DNA of 38,905 nucleotides from Nitrospira sp. (GTDB lineage Bacteria; Nitrospirota; Nitrospiria; Nitrospirales; Nitrospiraceae): NCBI GenBank assembly GCA_024331085.1, contig JANDJG010000014.1, positions 1 to 38,905 of the forward strand, read 5' to 3'. Shown piece by piece: positions 1 to 9,377 of this stretch (position 1 is its first letter; each line of letters starts with the position of its first letter). The notes under the pieces were generated by a model. It saw only the letters and a program-made list of their open reading frames with translations, ran no database searches and was not told where the DNA came from. The position numbers and the translations under genes were made by a program.

Positions 1-78
1 ATCGGGCGCACGGGGCGGACAGTGTGTGAACAGTATCGGCATCTGCCGGGGGAACTTGACGGGTCGCGACGGGTGTGA
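1..78 (+). CDS. possible 3' end of an upstream gene (partial, unknown product)
   Basis: Frame 1 is open from base 1 (IGRTGRTVCEQYRHLPGELDGSRRV*) to TGA at 76-78, just before a promoter-like element; too short for a family call. Confidence 0.3.
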   Translation: MGRTGRTVCEQYRHLPGELDGSRRV

Positions 79-81
79 AGG

Positions 82-108
82 TCAAGATTTCAATACGATG
101 ACCGATAG
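82..108 (+). promoter_or_regulatory. sigma-28 (FliA)-like promoter TCAAGATT-N11-ACCGATAG
   Basis: Read directly; resembles TAAAGTTT-N11-GCCGATAA; 54 bp upstream of the HD-GYP ATG. Confidence 0.5.
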
Positions 109-162
109 AACATGGGGCGTCTTGCTTCCTGACGCGTTATACAACGGACTGACCGGGCGGCC

Positions 163-1392
163 ATGAATAAACGGATTGCGGTGGATGAGCTTCGGCCGGG
201 GATGCGCGTGGTCGCGATCGATCGCTCCTGGCTGGTGACGCCTTTTTTGAGCCACCGGCTGACGATCGCCTCGCGGGAGCAGGTCGAGCAATTGAAGGCG
301 TGCGGGGTTCAAATCGTCGAGATCATCGCCGACGATGCGGGCGAGGAGGAGATCCGCCAAGATGAACACGATCGCTCGGCAAAGGAGGGCGGAGAGGCCG
401 TCTCTTTAGGGTCGGCGGGGGATGTCACTCCCGAACCGGCCTCGTTTGACGAGGAATTGAAAACCGCCAAGGAGGTGTATCGGGCCGCCAAGGCCGTGAT
501 CCAAGGCGCCATGCAGGACGTGCGACTGGGGCGGGCGATCAACATGGAAGCGGTCGATCGAGTCGTCTCGGACATGGCGGAAAGCGTGTTGCGCAATCTC
601 GACGCGTTGACCAGCCTCTCGCGACTCAAACGGTTCGACGAATACACGTTCTATCACTCGGTCAACACGTCGTTGCTCGCGATGTCGTTGGGGCGGGATC
701 TGGGGTTCACGAAGAGCGAGCTGCATCAAATCGGCGTCGGGGCCCTGTTGCACGATATCGGCAAAACCAAGATTCCCAACGAGTTGCTCAACAAGCCGGG
801 CCGTTTCGAGCCGGATGAAATGGAACTGATGAAACAACACGTCCTTCGCGGGGTGGAGATCCTGTCGAATTTGACCGGCTTGGCCGAGGCTCACGCGAAG
901 CCGGCTCTGGAGCATCATGAACGGGTCGATGGAACCGGCTATCCCTTCGGTCGTTCAAAAGACGAGATCAGCCGGTTCGGCCTGATGGCATCCATCGTGG
1001 ACATCTACGACGCCATCACCAGCGACCGTTGTTATCATCGAGGGAGGCCGCCTCATGACGCCCTTCAATATCTCTACCTGCTGTCCCTGAAAGGCCATCT
1101 TGATGCCGGGTTGGTCCAGCGGTTCATCCGCGTCGTCGGGGTGTTTCCGGTGGGGTCTCTCGTGGAGTTGAACACGGGAGAAGTGGCGGTGGTGAGGCGG
1201 GTCCATCGGGAGGCGCCGCTGGCTCCGCACGTCATCATTGTCAAAAGCGCAAGCAACGTCCTGCTCTCCAAGCCGATCGAATGTGATCTGCGGGAGGAGA
1301 CGAAGGTTTCCGGACGGGCCATCCGGGCCGTGACGGGGCCGCATGATGTCGGGATCGATCCGAGCGTGTATCTCGACCGGGAGCCGATATGA
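163..1392 (+). CDS. HD-GYP domain protein, predicted c-di-GMP phosphodiesterase
   Basis: Motifs LLHDIGKTKIP and HHERVDGTGYP (HD and GYP signatures intact). Confidence 0.93.
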   Translation: MNKRIAVDELRPGMRVVAIDRSWLVTPFLSHRLTIASREQVEQLKACGVQIVEIIADDAGEEEIRQDEHDRSAKEGGEAVSLGSAGDVTPEPASFDEELKTAKEVYRAAKAVIQGAMQDVRLGRAINMEAVDRVVSDMAESVLRNLDALTSLSRLKRFDEYTFYHSVNTSLLAMSLGRDLGFTKSELHQIGVGALLHDIGKTKIPNELLNKPGRFEPDEMELMKQHVLRGVEILSNLTGLAEAHAKPALEHHERVDGTGYPFGRSKDEISRFGLMASIVDIYDAITSDRCYHRGRPPHDALQYLYLLSLKGHLDAGLVQRFIRVVGVFPVGSLVELNTGEVAVVRRVHREAPLAPHVIIVKSASNVLLSKPIECDLREETKVSGRAIRAVTGPHDVGIDPSVYLDREPI

Positions 1393-2111
1393 AGAAACCG
1401 TCGGACAGCGGCCCTTCCTCTTCCAGCTTCCTGGCCGTCGGCCTGCCGGTGAAACTCTCCCTCGTCAGGGAGGGTCGCAAGGTCGTGCATGGCAGCACGT
1501 TGCTGGGATGGAAAGAGCCGGCTTGGTTGATCTGCGAATGGCCGTCCCAGCTTGATTGGGCGTCGGGCTTGGCGGAGAACACGCCCTGTACGCTGAGCTA
1601 CTTGCGGGATGGAAAGCTCGTCGGTTGTCGAACGGAAATTCGCGGAGCCGTCGCGACACCGGTGCCGCTGCTGTTCCTGGCCTATCCTCGACAGGTCGAA
1701 GAAATGCATCTCCGGCAATATCCGAGAGTGTCGTCCAATGAGCCGGCCGTGGTCAGCCGTATCGCGAGTCGGGGCAAGGACAGAGGGGGGATCGCTCCGG
1801 CCGATCATGTCGGCGGTCTGGTGAAAGATTTGAGCATGGGAGGTTGCCGTCTCAGGCTGGAGCGGGTTCCCTCATGGATGAGGACCGGCTCGTCGATTCA
1901 TTTGGAATTTGAATTGCCAGGGGTGGGGCACGTCACCAATTTGACGGGGATGGTCAAGAGCATCGACAAGGCAGAGGAAGGCGACGTGATCGGCGTCGAG
2001 TTCCAATTCGGCAGGATGGAATACATCGAGTATCGGGGGTGGGGCGGTTCGGTGAGGCAGGCGATCTGGCGATGGACACGTCAGAAGTCGGGAGAACCCG
2101 TTCTGTATTGA
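1389..2111 (+). CDS. PilZ domain protein, YcgR-like flagellar brake
   Basis: RxxxR (RQYPR) and DxSxxG (DLSMGG) c-di-GMP motifs, with an N-terminal YcgR-like region; ATGA overlap with HD-GYP gene. Confidence 0.82.
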   Translation: MKKPSDSGPSSSSFLAVGLPVKLSLVREGRKVVHGSTLLGWKEPAWLICEWPSQLDWASGLAENTPCTLSYLRDGKLVGCRTEIRGAVATPVPLLFLAYPRQVEEMHLRQYPRVSSNEPAVVSRIASRGKDRGGIAPADHVGGLVKDLSMGGCRLRLERVPSWMRTGSSIHLEFELPGVGHVTNLTGMVKSIDKAEEGDVIGVEFQFGRMEYIEYRGWGGSVRQAIWRWTRQKSGEPVLY

Positions 2112-2218
2112 CCGGTCTTGTTCTTGTCCTGCCTGGCCGATCCTTCCCTCTCCGACCGGCAAATTCTGCCACGGTGACCTTCACGCGCCAAAAATACTGG
2201 GTTTTTACGCAAAAACCG

Positions 2219-2235
2219 CTGGCACGCAGTTTGAA
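2219..2235 (+). promoter_or_regulatory. sigma-54-like promoter CTGGCACG-CAGT-TTGAA
   Basis: Perfect -24 element TGGCACG, N4, and -12 TTGAA (consensus TTGCW, one mismatch); predicted start site about 2246, just before the RBS of the gene at 2260. Confidence 0.5.
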
Positions 2236-2259
2236 ATTCCCCTTGTCGAGGAGGGCCTC

Positions 2260-3033
2260 ATGAAAGCCGTCATTTTGGCCGGAGGAGTCGGCTCTCGATT
2301 GAGCGAGGAAACGGTCGGGCGCCCCAAGCCGATGGTGGAAATCGGCGGCAAGCCGATCCTCTGGCACATCATGAAGATCTATTCGGCCCATGGCATCAAT
2401 GACTTCATTATTTGCCTCGGCTACAAGGGCACGATGATCAAGGACTACTTCGTGAATTATTCGCTGTATCGCTCGGATATCACCATCGATGTGGCCCACA
2501 ACAAGATCGAGGTCCATCACAACCATGCCGAGCCATGGCGTGTGACGCTGGTGGATACGGGCGAACACACGATGACGGGGGGAAGGCTCAAGCGGGTGGC
2601 GCGATATATCGAAAGAGAAGAGAGTTTCTGTTTTACCTACGGTGACGGGGTGGCGGATGTCGATCTGACCGCGGAGATCGCCTTCCATCGGTCGCATCGC
2701 AGACTGGCGACCGTCTGCGCCGTGTTGCCACCTGGTCGGTTTGGCGCGTTGGAGTTGGCGCAAGGGAGGGTGGAGCGGTTTACGGAAAAACCCAGGGGCG
2801 ATGGCGGCCTGATCAACGGCGGCTTTTTTGTGCTGTCGCCGAAGGTGATCGACTTTGTGGAACAGGACTCGACGGTGTGGGAAGGCCGGCCGTTGTATCG
2901 ATTGGCTGCCATGGGAGAGTTGATGGCATTTGAGCATCGGGGCTTTTGGCATCCGATGGATACCATTCGAGACAAAAATCATCTGGAGGAACTCTGGCAA
3001 TCGGGACGGGCGCCATGGAAGGTGTGGGAGTAG
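2260..3033 (+). CDS. rfbF: glucose-1-phosphate cytidylyltransferase
   Basis: MKAVILAGGVGSRLSEETVGRPKPMVEIGGKPILWHIMKIYS..., classic RfbF/DdhA N-terminus. Confidence 0.95.
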   Translation: MKAVILAGGVGSRLSEETVGRPKPMVEIGGKPILWHIMKIYSAHGINDFIICLGYKGTMIKDYFVNYSLYRSDITIDVAHNKIEVHHNHAEPWRVTLVDTGEHTMTGGRLKRVARYIEREESFCFTYGDGVADVDLTAEIAFHRSHRRLATVCAVLPPGRFGALELAQGRVERFTEKPRGDGGLINGGFFVLSPKVIDFVEQDSTVWEGRPLYRLAAMGELMAFEHRGFWHPMDTIRDKNHLEELWQSGRAPWKVWE

Positions 3034-4094
3034 TTGTTCCTTCTGCCCGATTCTGGCAGGGCAAACGAGTGCTGGTCACCGGCCACACGGGGTTCAAAGG
3101 GAGCTGGCTGACACAGTGGCTGGCAAGGTTAGGCGCTTCTGTCGCGGGTGTGGCGTTGCCTCCTATGACCGAACCCAATTTGTTTACTCTCGCCAGGATC
3201 GACAAACTGCTCGATGGCTACTTCTGCGACATTCGATCGCGGGATTCCCTGTTCGGGATTATCAAGGCGGTTCAGCCTTCCATCGTCTTTCACCTGGCGG
3301 CCCAGCCGCTTGTGCGGGTGGGGTATCGGATGCCGGTCGAAACCGTTGAGACAAACGTGATGGGCACCACGTATCTGCTCGAGGCCTTGCGGGCCGTGGA
3401 GTCGGTTCGGGTGGCGGTCCTGGCAACCACGGACAAGGTCTATCGAAATGGCGAACATTCGCGTCCGTTCCGGGAAGATGATCCGCTGGGAGGCGATGAC
3501 CCCTACAGCGCGAGCAAGGCGGCATCGGAGCTGATCATTGACTGTTATCGGCGATCGTTCTTCGATGAACGGGGCGTGGCGATTGCGACCGCCAGGGCCG
3601 GCAATGTGATTGGAGGAGGGGATTGGTCGGCCGATCGGCTGATTCCTGATGCCGTCAAGTCATGGAGCAAAGGAGAGGCCCTGTTCGTCCGGCGCCCCGC
3701 TGCGGTGCGGCCCTGGCAACATGTGCTGGAACCTCTCTGCGGGTATCTTCGTTTGGTGGAATTGCTGTGGGATACACCGGTTCTTTCCGGTCCCTATAAC
3801 TTCGGTCCGGACAGCCGGTCGACGGTCGCCGTTCGCGGCGTGGTGGAGTTGGCCCGTGCCGCTTATGGCGGCGGCGAGATTGCCTGGGGAGACGGTTGCG
3901 AAGGGCCGTATGAAGCCGTGGCGATTGCGTTGGAGTCGGCGAAAGCGAAAAGCGTCCTCGGTGTTGTTCCGCGGTGGACGATCCAAACGGCGATCGAGCG
4001 GACGATGACCTGGTATCGCAGGCAGGCCGTCGGCGAGAACGCGCGCCGTTTGTGCGAGGAAGACATCGTCTCGTATGAGGAGCGATCCGCATGA
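3015..4094 (+). CDS. rfbG: CDP-glucose 4,6-dehydratase
   Basis: [22 protein letters not shown] motif, YSASK; start set at ATG 3015 (MEGVGVV), overlapping the rfbF end. Confidence 0.94.
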   Translation: MEGVGVVVPSARFWQGKRVLVTGHTGFKGSWLTQWLARLGASVAGVALPPMTEPNLFTLARIDKLLDGYFCDIRSRDSLFGIIKAVQPSIVFHLAAQPLVRVGYRMPVETVETNVMGTTYLLEALRAVESVRVAVLATTDKVYRNGEHSRPFREDDPLGGDDPYSASKAASELIIDCYRRSFFDERGVAIATARAGNVIGGGDWSADRLIPDAVKSWSKGEALFVRRPAAVRPWQHVLEPLCGYLRLVELLWDTPVLSGPYNFGPDSRSTVAVRGVVELARAAYGGGEIAWGDGCEGPYEAVAIALESAKAKSVLGVVPRWTIQTAIERTMTWYRRQAVGENARRLCEEDIVSYEERSA

Positions 4095-5431
4095 CGGCTG
4101 TGAACCTCGAAGCCCTGAGAGAAGACATTCTGCGGTTGGTCGAACGGTACGCCAACGAGGTGTTCAAGGAACGTCCGTTTGTTTCGGGGCTTTCACCGAT
4201 TCCCGTTTCCGGAAAGGTGATCGGCACCAAAGAACTGGCAAATGCGGTGGACGCGGCGTTGGACGGCTGGTTGACGGTGGGACGGTTTAATGAGCAATTT
4301 GAAGAACGATTGGCGGCTGTCGTGGGGGCGAAACATGCGCTCACGACCAATTCCGGTTCATCGGCCAACCTGCTCGCCTTGTCCGCCCTGACATCACCGG
4401 AATGGGGAGCTCGGGCTCTCCGGCCTGGAGACGAGGTCATAACGGTAGCGGCAGGTTTTCCCACCACGGTGAATCCGATCCTTCAATGCGGCGCCGTGCC
4501 GGTGTTCGTCGATGTGATAGTGCCGACCTATAACGTCGATGTGACGCAACTGGAGCAGGCGGTATCGGAAAAAACCAAGGCGATCGTACTGGCCCATACG
4601 TTGGGCAATCCGTTCGATGTCGAGGGCGTGATGAGCGTGGCTCGCCGATACGGTTTATGGGTGATCGAAGATTGCTGCGATGCGCTGGGGTCCATCTATG
4701 ATGGAAAGCCGGTGGGAACCTTTGGAGATATCGGCACCCTGAGCTTCTATCCGGCCCATCATATCACGACGGGCGAGGGCGGCGCCGTCGTGACGAACAA
4801 TGCCAAGCTCAGACGTATCCTGGAATCGTTTCGGGACTGGGGGCGTGATTGTTATTGTCCGCCTGGTCGCGACAATACCTGCGGACGGCGCTACTGCTGG
4901 CAACGCGGGGAACTGCCCAGAGGATATGACCACAAGTACATCTATGCGCATGCCGGCTATAACCTCAAAATGACCGATTTCCAGGCCGCGGTGGGCCTGG
5001 CGCAATTGGAACGACTGCCCGACTTCATCGAGATACGAAAACGAAACTTTCATTATCTGAAAGAAGGATTGGCCGGCTTGGAAGAATGGCTCATGTTGCC
5101 GGAGGCCACGCCGCGATCCGATCCGTCTTGGTTTGGGTTTCCGATCCTGCTTCGTCCCGGCGCGCCGATCGCAAGAGTCGAACTGCTGGAGCATCTCGAT
5201 CGCCACCGCATTGGGAGCCGGCTGCTCTTCGGGGGCAATCTCACACGTCAGCCATATATGCAGGGCCGTTCGTTTCGCGTGCAAGGCGAATTACAGGTGA
5301 CGGATTCGATCATGCACCATGCGTTTTGGATCGGCGTGTACCCCGGCCTTGATCACGCCAAGCTGGATTTTGTCATCGAGACCATCACGCGAACCGTCAA
5401 GGAGAAACAGCGTTTATGCCTAGCTTGCTGA
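4091..5431 (+). CDS. rfbH: CDP-4-keto-6-deoxy-D-glucose 3-dehydrase (RfbH/DdhC, E1)
   Basis: [14 protein letters not shown] (His at the Lys position) and DCYC...C...C iron-sulfur-type region followed by [22 protein letters not shown]. Confidence 0.94.
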   Translation: MTAVNLEALREDILRLVERYANEVFKERPFVSGLSPIPVSGKVIGTKELANAVDAALDGWLTVGRFNEQFEERLAAVVGAKHALTTNSGSSANLLALSALTSPEWGARALRPGDEVITVAAGFPTTVNPILQCGAVPVFVDVIVPTYNVDVTQLEQAVSEKTKAIVLAHTLGNPFDVEGVMSVARRYGLWVIEDCCDALGSIYDGKPVGTFGDIGTLSFYPAHHITTGEGGAVVTNNAKLRRILESFRDWGRDCYCPPGRDNTCGRRYCWQRGELPRGYDHKYIYAHAGYNLKMTDFQAAVGLAQLERLPDFIEIRKRNFHYLKEGLAGLEEWLMLPEATPRSDPSWFGFPILLRPGAPIARVELLEHLDRHRIGSRLLFGGNLTRQPYMQGRSFRVQGELQVTDSIMHHAFWIGVYPGLDHAKLDFVIETITRTVKEKQRLCLAC

Positions 5432-6015
5432 TTAAAACATCCGATTCCGTCAAGCAATTATTTACGGTGACGCCCTCGACCATTCCCGACTGTGTCGAAC
5501 TTCGGCCGCAGGTGCGGGAAGACCGGCGAGGTAGGTTCGTCAAAGTGTTCCATCAACACGTGTTCGAGTTGTTAGGGCTCTGTACCGACTATGCAGAGGA
5601 ATACTATTCGGTTTCTCGAAGAGGTGTGATTCGGGGATTGCATTTTCAGGTTCCTCCGATGGATCACGACAAACTGATTTATTGTGTCAGTGGCACTATT
5701 CAGGATGCGGTGTTGGACATTCGTACCGGTTCTCCGACCTACGGCCGGTATGCGCTGTTCCACCTGTCGGCGGAAGAGGGAACCATGGTCTATGTCCCAC
5801 GCGGTCTCGCTCACGGATTTTGCACACTCAGCGAATCTGCAATCGTGGTCTATAAAGTTTCAAGCGTCTATTCGCCGGAACACGATGGGGGGCTCTTGTG
5901 GAATTCAGTCGGCATTCCCTGGGAGATCCAGGAGCCTCTCTTATCGGAGCGCGATCAAGCGCACCCTCCGTTTCAGTCGTTCAAGAGCCCGTTTTTCTAT
6001 AGAGAGGCGGCGTGA
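5416..6015 (+). CDS. RmlC/RfbC-like NDP-hexose epimerase
   Basis: [37 protein letters not shown] motifs. Confidence 0.9.
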   Translation: MPSLLIKTSDSVKQLFTVTPSTIPDCVELRPQVREDRRGRFVKVFHQHVFELLGLCTDYAEEYYSVSRRGVIRGLHFQVPPMDHDKLIYCVSGTIQDAVLDIRTGSPTYGRYALFHLSAEEGTMVYVPRGLAHGFCTLSESAIVVYKVSSVYSPEHDGGLLWNSVGIPWEIQEPLLSERDQAHPPFQSFKSPFFYREAA

Positions 6016-6920
6016 AAATCCTTGTGACAGGAGCAACCGGGTTTTTGGGATCGCACGTCGTGCCGGCGCTGCGGAAGCAAGGGCATGACGTGGGCTGTAT
6101 TGCACGGATCGGCTCTGCCCTTAGTCGCTCCCACGAAGGCTGTTCCATCTGGCGTGTGGCGGACAACGGCCAAGGGCTCCATGCCACCGTGCGAGCCTTT
6201 GGACCGGATGTGGTCGTTCATTTAGCCGCGCACTACGTGCGCGACCATCGTGAAGAAGACATCAGCTCTCTGATCAAAGCCAATGTGGAATTCGGCACGC
6301 ACCTGCTTGATGCGATGGCACAAGCGGGGTGTGACGCGCTCGTCTATACCGGAACGGCCTGGCAACACTATCGGGATCAAGACTACTGTCCAGTCAATCT
6401 CTACGCCGCGACCAAGCAGGCGGTTGCGACGATTGCCGAGTACTATCGCGACGCCGAAGGCCTGCGTCTTCTGGAGCTACATTTGTATGACAGTTATGGA
6501 CCTGATGATCGAAGGCCAAAGCTATTTAACCGACTGTTAGCGGCGGCGGAAACAGGAGAAGAGCTCCCGATGTCCCAAGGGACTCAACGGCTGCACCTGG
6601 TGCATGTCGATGACGTCAGCAGGGGAGTGACGATGGCCTGCGAGCAGGTGGTGTCTTTCGAACCAGGCGAACGGCGCGTCTATCGACTTCCATCGGAGAG
6701 AGCCGTGACGTTGAGGGAGCTGGTTGACATGCTCAATGTTGCAAGCCCTTCGCGACCGATCAACGTGCGCTGGGGAGCGCGGCCTTTTCACCGCCGCGAA
6801 GTGTTCCAGCCGTGGGAAAGAGCGCCGGTCCTTCCCTTTTGGAAGGCGGAGGTTTCTTTGGAGACGGGACCGGAGGTGGTTCGCCACCTTCGCGCTGTCG
6901 GCAATCGGATCGGAGGGTAG
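6012..6920 (+). CDS. NAD-dependent epimerase/dehydratase family protein (SDR), likely NDP-sugar 4-reductase
   Basis: [16 protein letters not shown] nucleotide motif, YAATK catalytic pair. Confidence 0.88.
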   Translation: MKILVTGATGFLGSHVVPALRKQGHDVGCIARIGSALSRSHEGCSIWRVADNGQGLHATVRAFGPDVVVHLAAHYVRDHREEDISSLIKANVEFGTHLLDAMAQAGCDALVYTGTAWQHYRDQDYCPVNLYAATKQAVATIAEYYRDAEGLRLLELHLYDSYGPDDRRPKLFNRLLAAAETGEELPMSQGTQRLHLVHVDDVSRGVTMACEQVVSFEPGERRVYRLPSERAVTLRELVDMLNVASPSRPINVRWGARPFHRREVFQPWERAPVLPFWKAEVSLETGPEVVRHLRAVGNRIGG

Positions 6921-6921
6921 G

Positions 6922-7977
6922 ATGACCGAGCCGTTGGTCAGCCTCTGCATTCCCAATTACAACAATGAGCGATATCTGGACGTCTGCATCAGGAGCGCAC
7001 TCTCCCAAACGTGGCCCAATATCGAGGTCGTCCTCGTGGATGACAGTTCGACCGACGGGTCGTTCTCACTGGCTCGTAAATACCGGGATCGGATTCGGCT
7101 ATTTCGCAATGAGAAAAATCTCGGACAGCCGGCCAACACCAATCGCTGTGTCGAGCTGGCGAGAGGAGAATTCGTGGCGATCTTGCACGGCGACGACTAT
7201 CTCCTGCCGACGTTTGTCGAGCGGTTGGCGCCGCTTCTGCAGCGGTACGAACGGGCCGCTCTCGCGGTCGGTGAACGGTACGAGACCGACGAAACAGGCG
7301 TGCCGTGGAACGTGACGCCGTTCTACACGACCGATTGCCTGATTCCAGGAGAAAAACAAGCCAAGGTATTCATGTTCATGTCGTTTCCACCTTGTCAGGT
7401 GTTGGTCAGGCGGGCCGTTTACCGCAGCGTCGGAGGGGCCGATCTCCGACACGTAGTCAATCTGGACGGATTGCTGTGGTTCAAATGTGCGCTGGCGGGC
7501 GACGTCGCCTACGTTCGTGAGCCGGTCGGCGTGTATCGAAAACACGGCGAAAGCACGACTGCCCGCTACAACAGGCGCATCGATCACATGATCGAGTATT
7601 ACGCGACGTTATCGGCGATGCAGGCGGCGGGGCGAGGCCGTCCGTATTTGGAGCAGTATTACGACGCGGCCGTCAGGCGCGTGGGCGAGTTGACGGTTCG
7701 GTATTGCCGCGAGGTGTTTCGCGAAAAGAATTATGAGTTGGCCAAACGGTATCTTGCCTTGGCGACGGTGTTCGATCCTGAAATCAGCGATTCGCACCGG
7801 TGGCGGACGTTGAACTATTGCCTTGAGTCCGGAGACCGTGATCCTCAAGACCTGTATCGGCGCCTGATAGAAGGGGAGCCTGAGCAGCGAGTCACCAGCT
7901 ATGAGCCGCCGGAGGGATCCCTCGCGCTGGAAACTTCGCAGCAAGCCGGAAGGACATCATCTGAAGGGGCATCATAA
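6922..7977 (+). CDS. glycosyltransferase family 2
   Basis: MTEPLVSLCIPNYNNERYLDVCIRSALSQTWPNIEVVLVDDSSTDGS; internal ATG 6922 chosen over the ORF start at 6724. Confidence 0.92.
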   Translation: MTEPLVSLCIPNYNNERYLDVCIRSALSQTWPNIEVVLVDDSSTDGSFSLARKYRDRIRLFRNEKNLGQPANTNRCVELARGEFVAILHGDDYLLPTFVERLAPLLQRYERAALAVGERYETDETGVPWNVTPFYTTDCLIPGEKQAKVFMFMSFPPCQVLVRRAVYRSVGGADLRHVVNLDGLLWFKCALAGDVAYVREPVGVYRKHGESTTARYNRRIDHMIEYYATLSAMQAAGRGRPYLEQYYDAAVRRVGELTVRYCREVFREKNYELAKRYLALATVFDPEISDSHRWRTLNYCLESGDRDPQDLYRRLIEGEPEQRVTSYEPPEGSLALETSQQAGRTSSEGAS

Positions 7978-9377
7978 TGAGTGAACGCACAGCCGTTGCA
8001 CGATGTCATGGACAGACCGTTCCCTCGATCTTTGAACAGGTGTTCGATCGCAAACAGCGCATCATTCTCTACGGAGCGGGCAAGATCGGCCAACGGGTCG
8101 CGGCGGCTCTCCGGTGGTTCGGTCATTCGCCGGTGTTCTTCTGGGACCGGTGCGCTGACTTATTGGGGGGCGAACGTGACGGCATAGAGGTCTTATTTCC
8201 CGATTTGCCGGCGATGTCTCTCGAAGAACGAGCCGATTGCCTCGTCGTTGTCACCATTTTCTCGGAGAATGTCGCCGAACGGATCAGGCAGGAACTGCTT
8301 CTTGCAGGGTACGCGAACGTTCTGTCCGACAAGGCGATCATCGGCGGCCTATTGCAAGCGGAATGTGCATCACGCCTCCAAGCCGGCCGCTTCGAGTTCC
8401 AGCTCATGCGGTGTCATATCTGTCCGGTCGTCAGCGATGTGAGAAGCCGATGCGAGATCTTCGACCGTCATATCCGGGATCGCTTCATCAAGGCCGTTGA
8501 AGCACCGTTTGTTCCCGAAGTGGTCGTGCCTTCGGTGGGAGTTCTGATCTCCAATAAGTGCACGATGACATGTGAAGGCTGTAACCATCTCCGGGATCAT
8601 TATGCGCCGGACGATCATCGGGATCTTGCTCCCGATCAGGTGATCGGAGATCTGGGCAAACTTCTTTCCGCGGTGGATCTGGTCAACAAACTTGTGCTGG
8701 TCGGCGGGGAAGCGTTGCTTCATCCGCGCGTCGAGGAGATCATCGATCGACTCCTCCGGCTGCCTAAAGTGGGGATTCTCCAGGTCATTACCAATGGAAC
8801 GGTCGTGCCGAAAAGCCGTCGCGTGTTCGAGCTGCTGGCGAGTCCTCGTGTCATCGTCGAGATCAGCGACTACGGCGATCATGTGCCGGAGCCCTTGCGG
8901 CCCAACGTCTCGCGATTCGTCGAGCAATTGGAAGACCATCGGATCCAGTATCGGCGGATTCGGACGTTGCAGTGGTTTGATTTCGGAGGGTTCGAGGATC
9001 GAGGCTACACGGAGGAGGAAATTCGGCACGTCTATCGCACCTGCTGTTTTCTGTCTCATGACCTTTTCGACGGCCGGTTGTACAAGTGCAGCAGGAGTGC
9101 TTATGGAACCGTGATCGGCAAGGTGCCGAACTATCCTGGAGACTACGTCGATGTCCGAGACTTGGATCGGGAATCACTGAGAGCGCGTCTTATCGAGTTT
9201 CTATCGTTGGAATACGTGGACGCGTGCCGTCATTGTAACGGAGCCTCCGCCGCGCTGACGATGGAAGCGGGCAGGCAGATCGTCGTCGTGAAAAAGGGGC
9301 GTCTTCGCCAGGATGGTTCAGGGTTGGAAGCGGCAGCCGGCGTTTCAGCCGCGTGTACGGAAAGGAGACCGTCATGA
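7977..9377 (+). CDS. radical SAM protein with N-terminal YGAGK nucleotide-binding-like domain and C-terminal Cys-rich region
   Basis: ILYGAGKIGQRVAAAL; CTMTCEGC (CxxxCxxC); late CC...KCSRSAYG...CRHC cysteines. Confidence 0.87.
   Translation: MSERTAVARCHGQTVPSIFEQVFDRKQRIILYGAGKIGQRVAAALRWFGHSPVFFWDRCADLLGGERDGIEVLFPDLPAMSLEERADCLVVVTIFSENVAERIRQELLLAGYANVLSDKAIIGGLLQAECASRLQAGRFEFQLMRCHICPVVSDVRSRCEIFDRHIRDRFIKAVEAPFVPEVVVPSVGVLISNKCTMTCEGCNHLRDHYAPDDHRDLAPDQVIGDLGKLLSAVDLVNKLVLVGGEALLHPRVEEIIDRLLRLPKVGILQVITNGTVVPKSRRVFELLASPRVIVEISDYGDHVPEPLRPNVSRFVEQLEDHRIQYRRIRTLQWFDFGGFEDRGYTEEEIRHVYRTCCFLSHDLFDGRLYKCSRSAYGTVIGKVPNYPGDYVDVRDLDRESLRARLIEFLSLEYVDACRHCNGASAALTMEAGRQIVVVKKGRLRQDGSGLEAAAGVSAACTERRPS

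Noticed and set aside
1954-3000. 348-aa minus-strand ORF
   Set aside because: Antisense to PilZ/rfbF; no domain signature.
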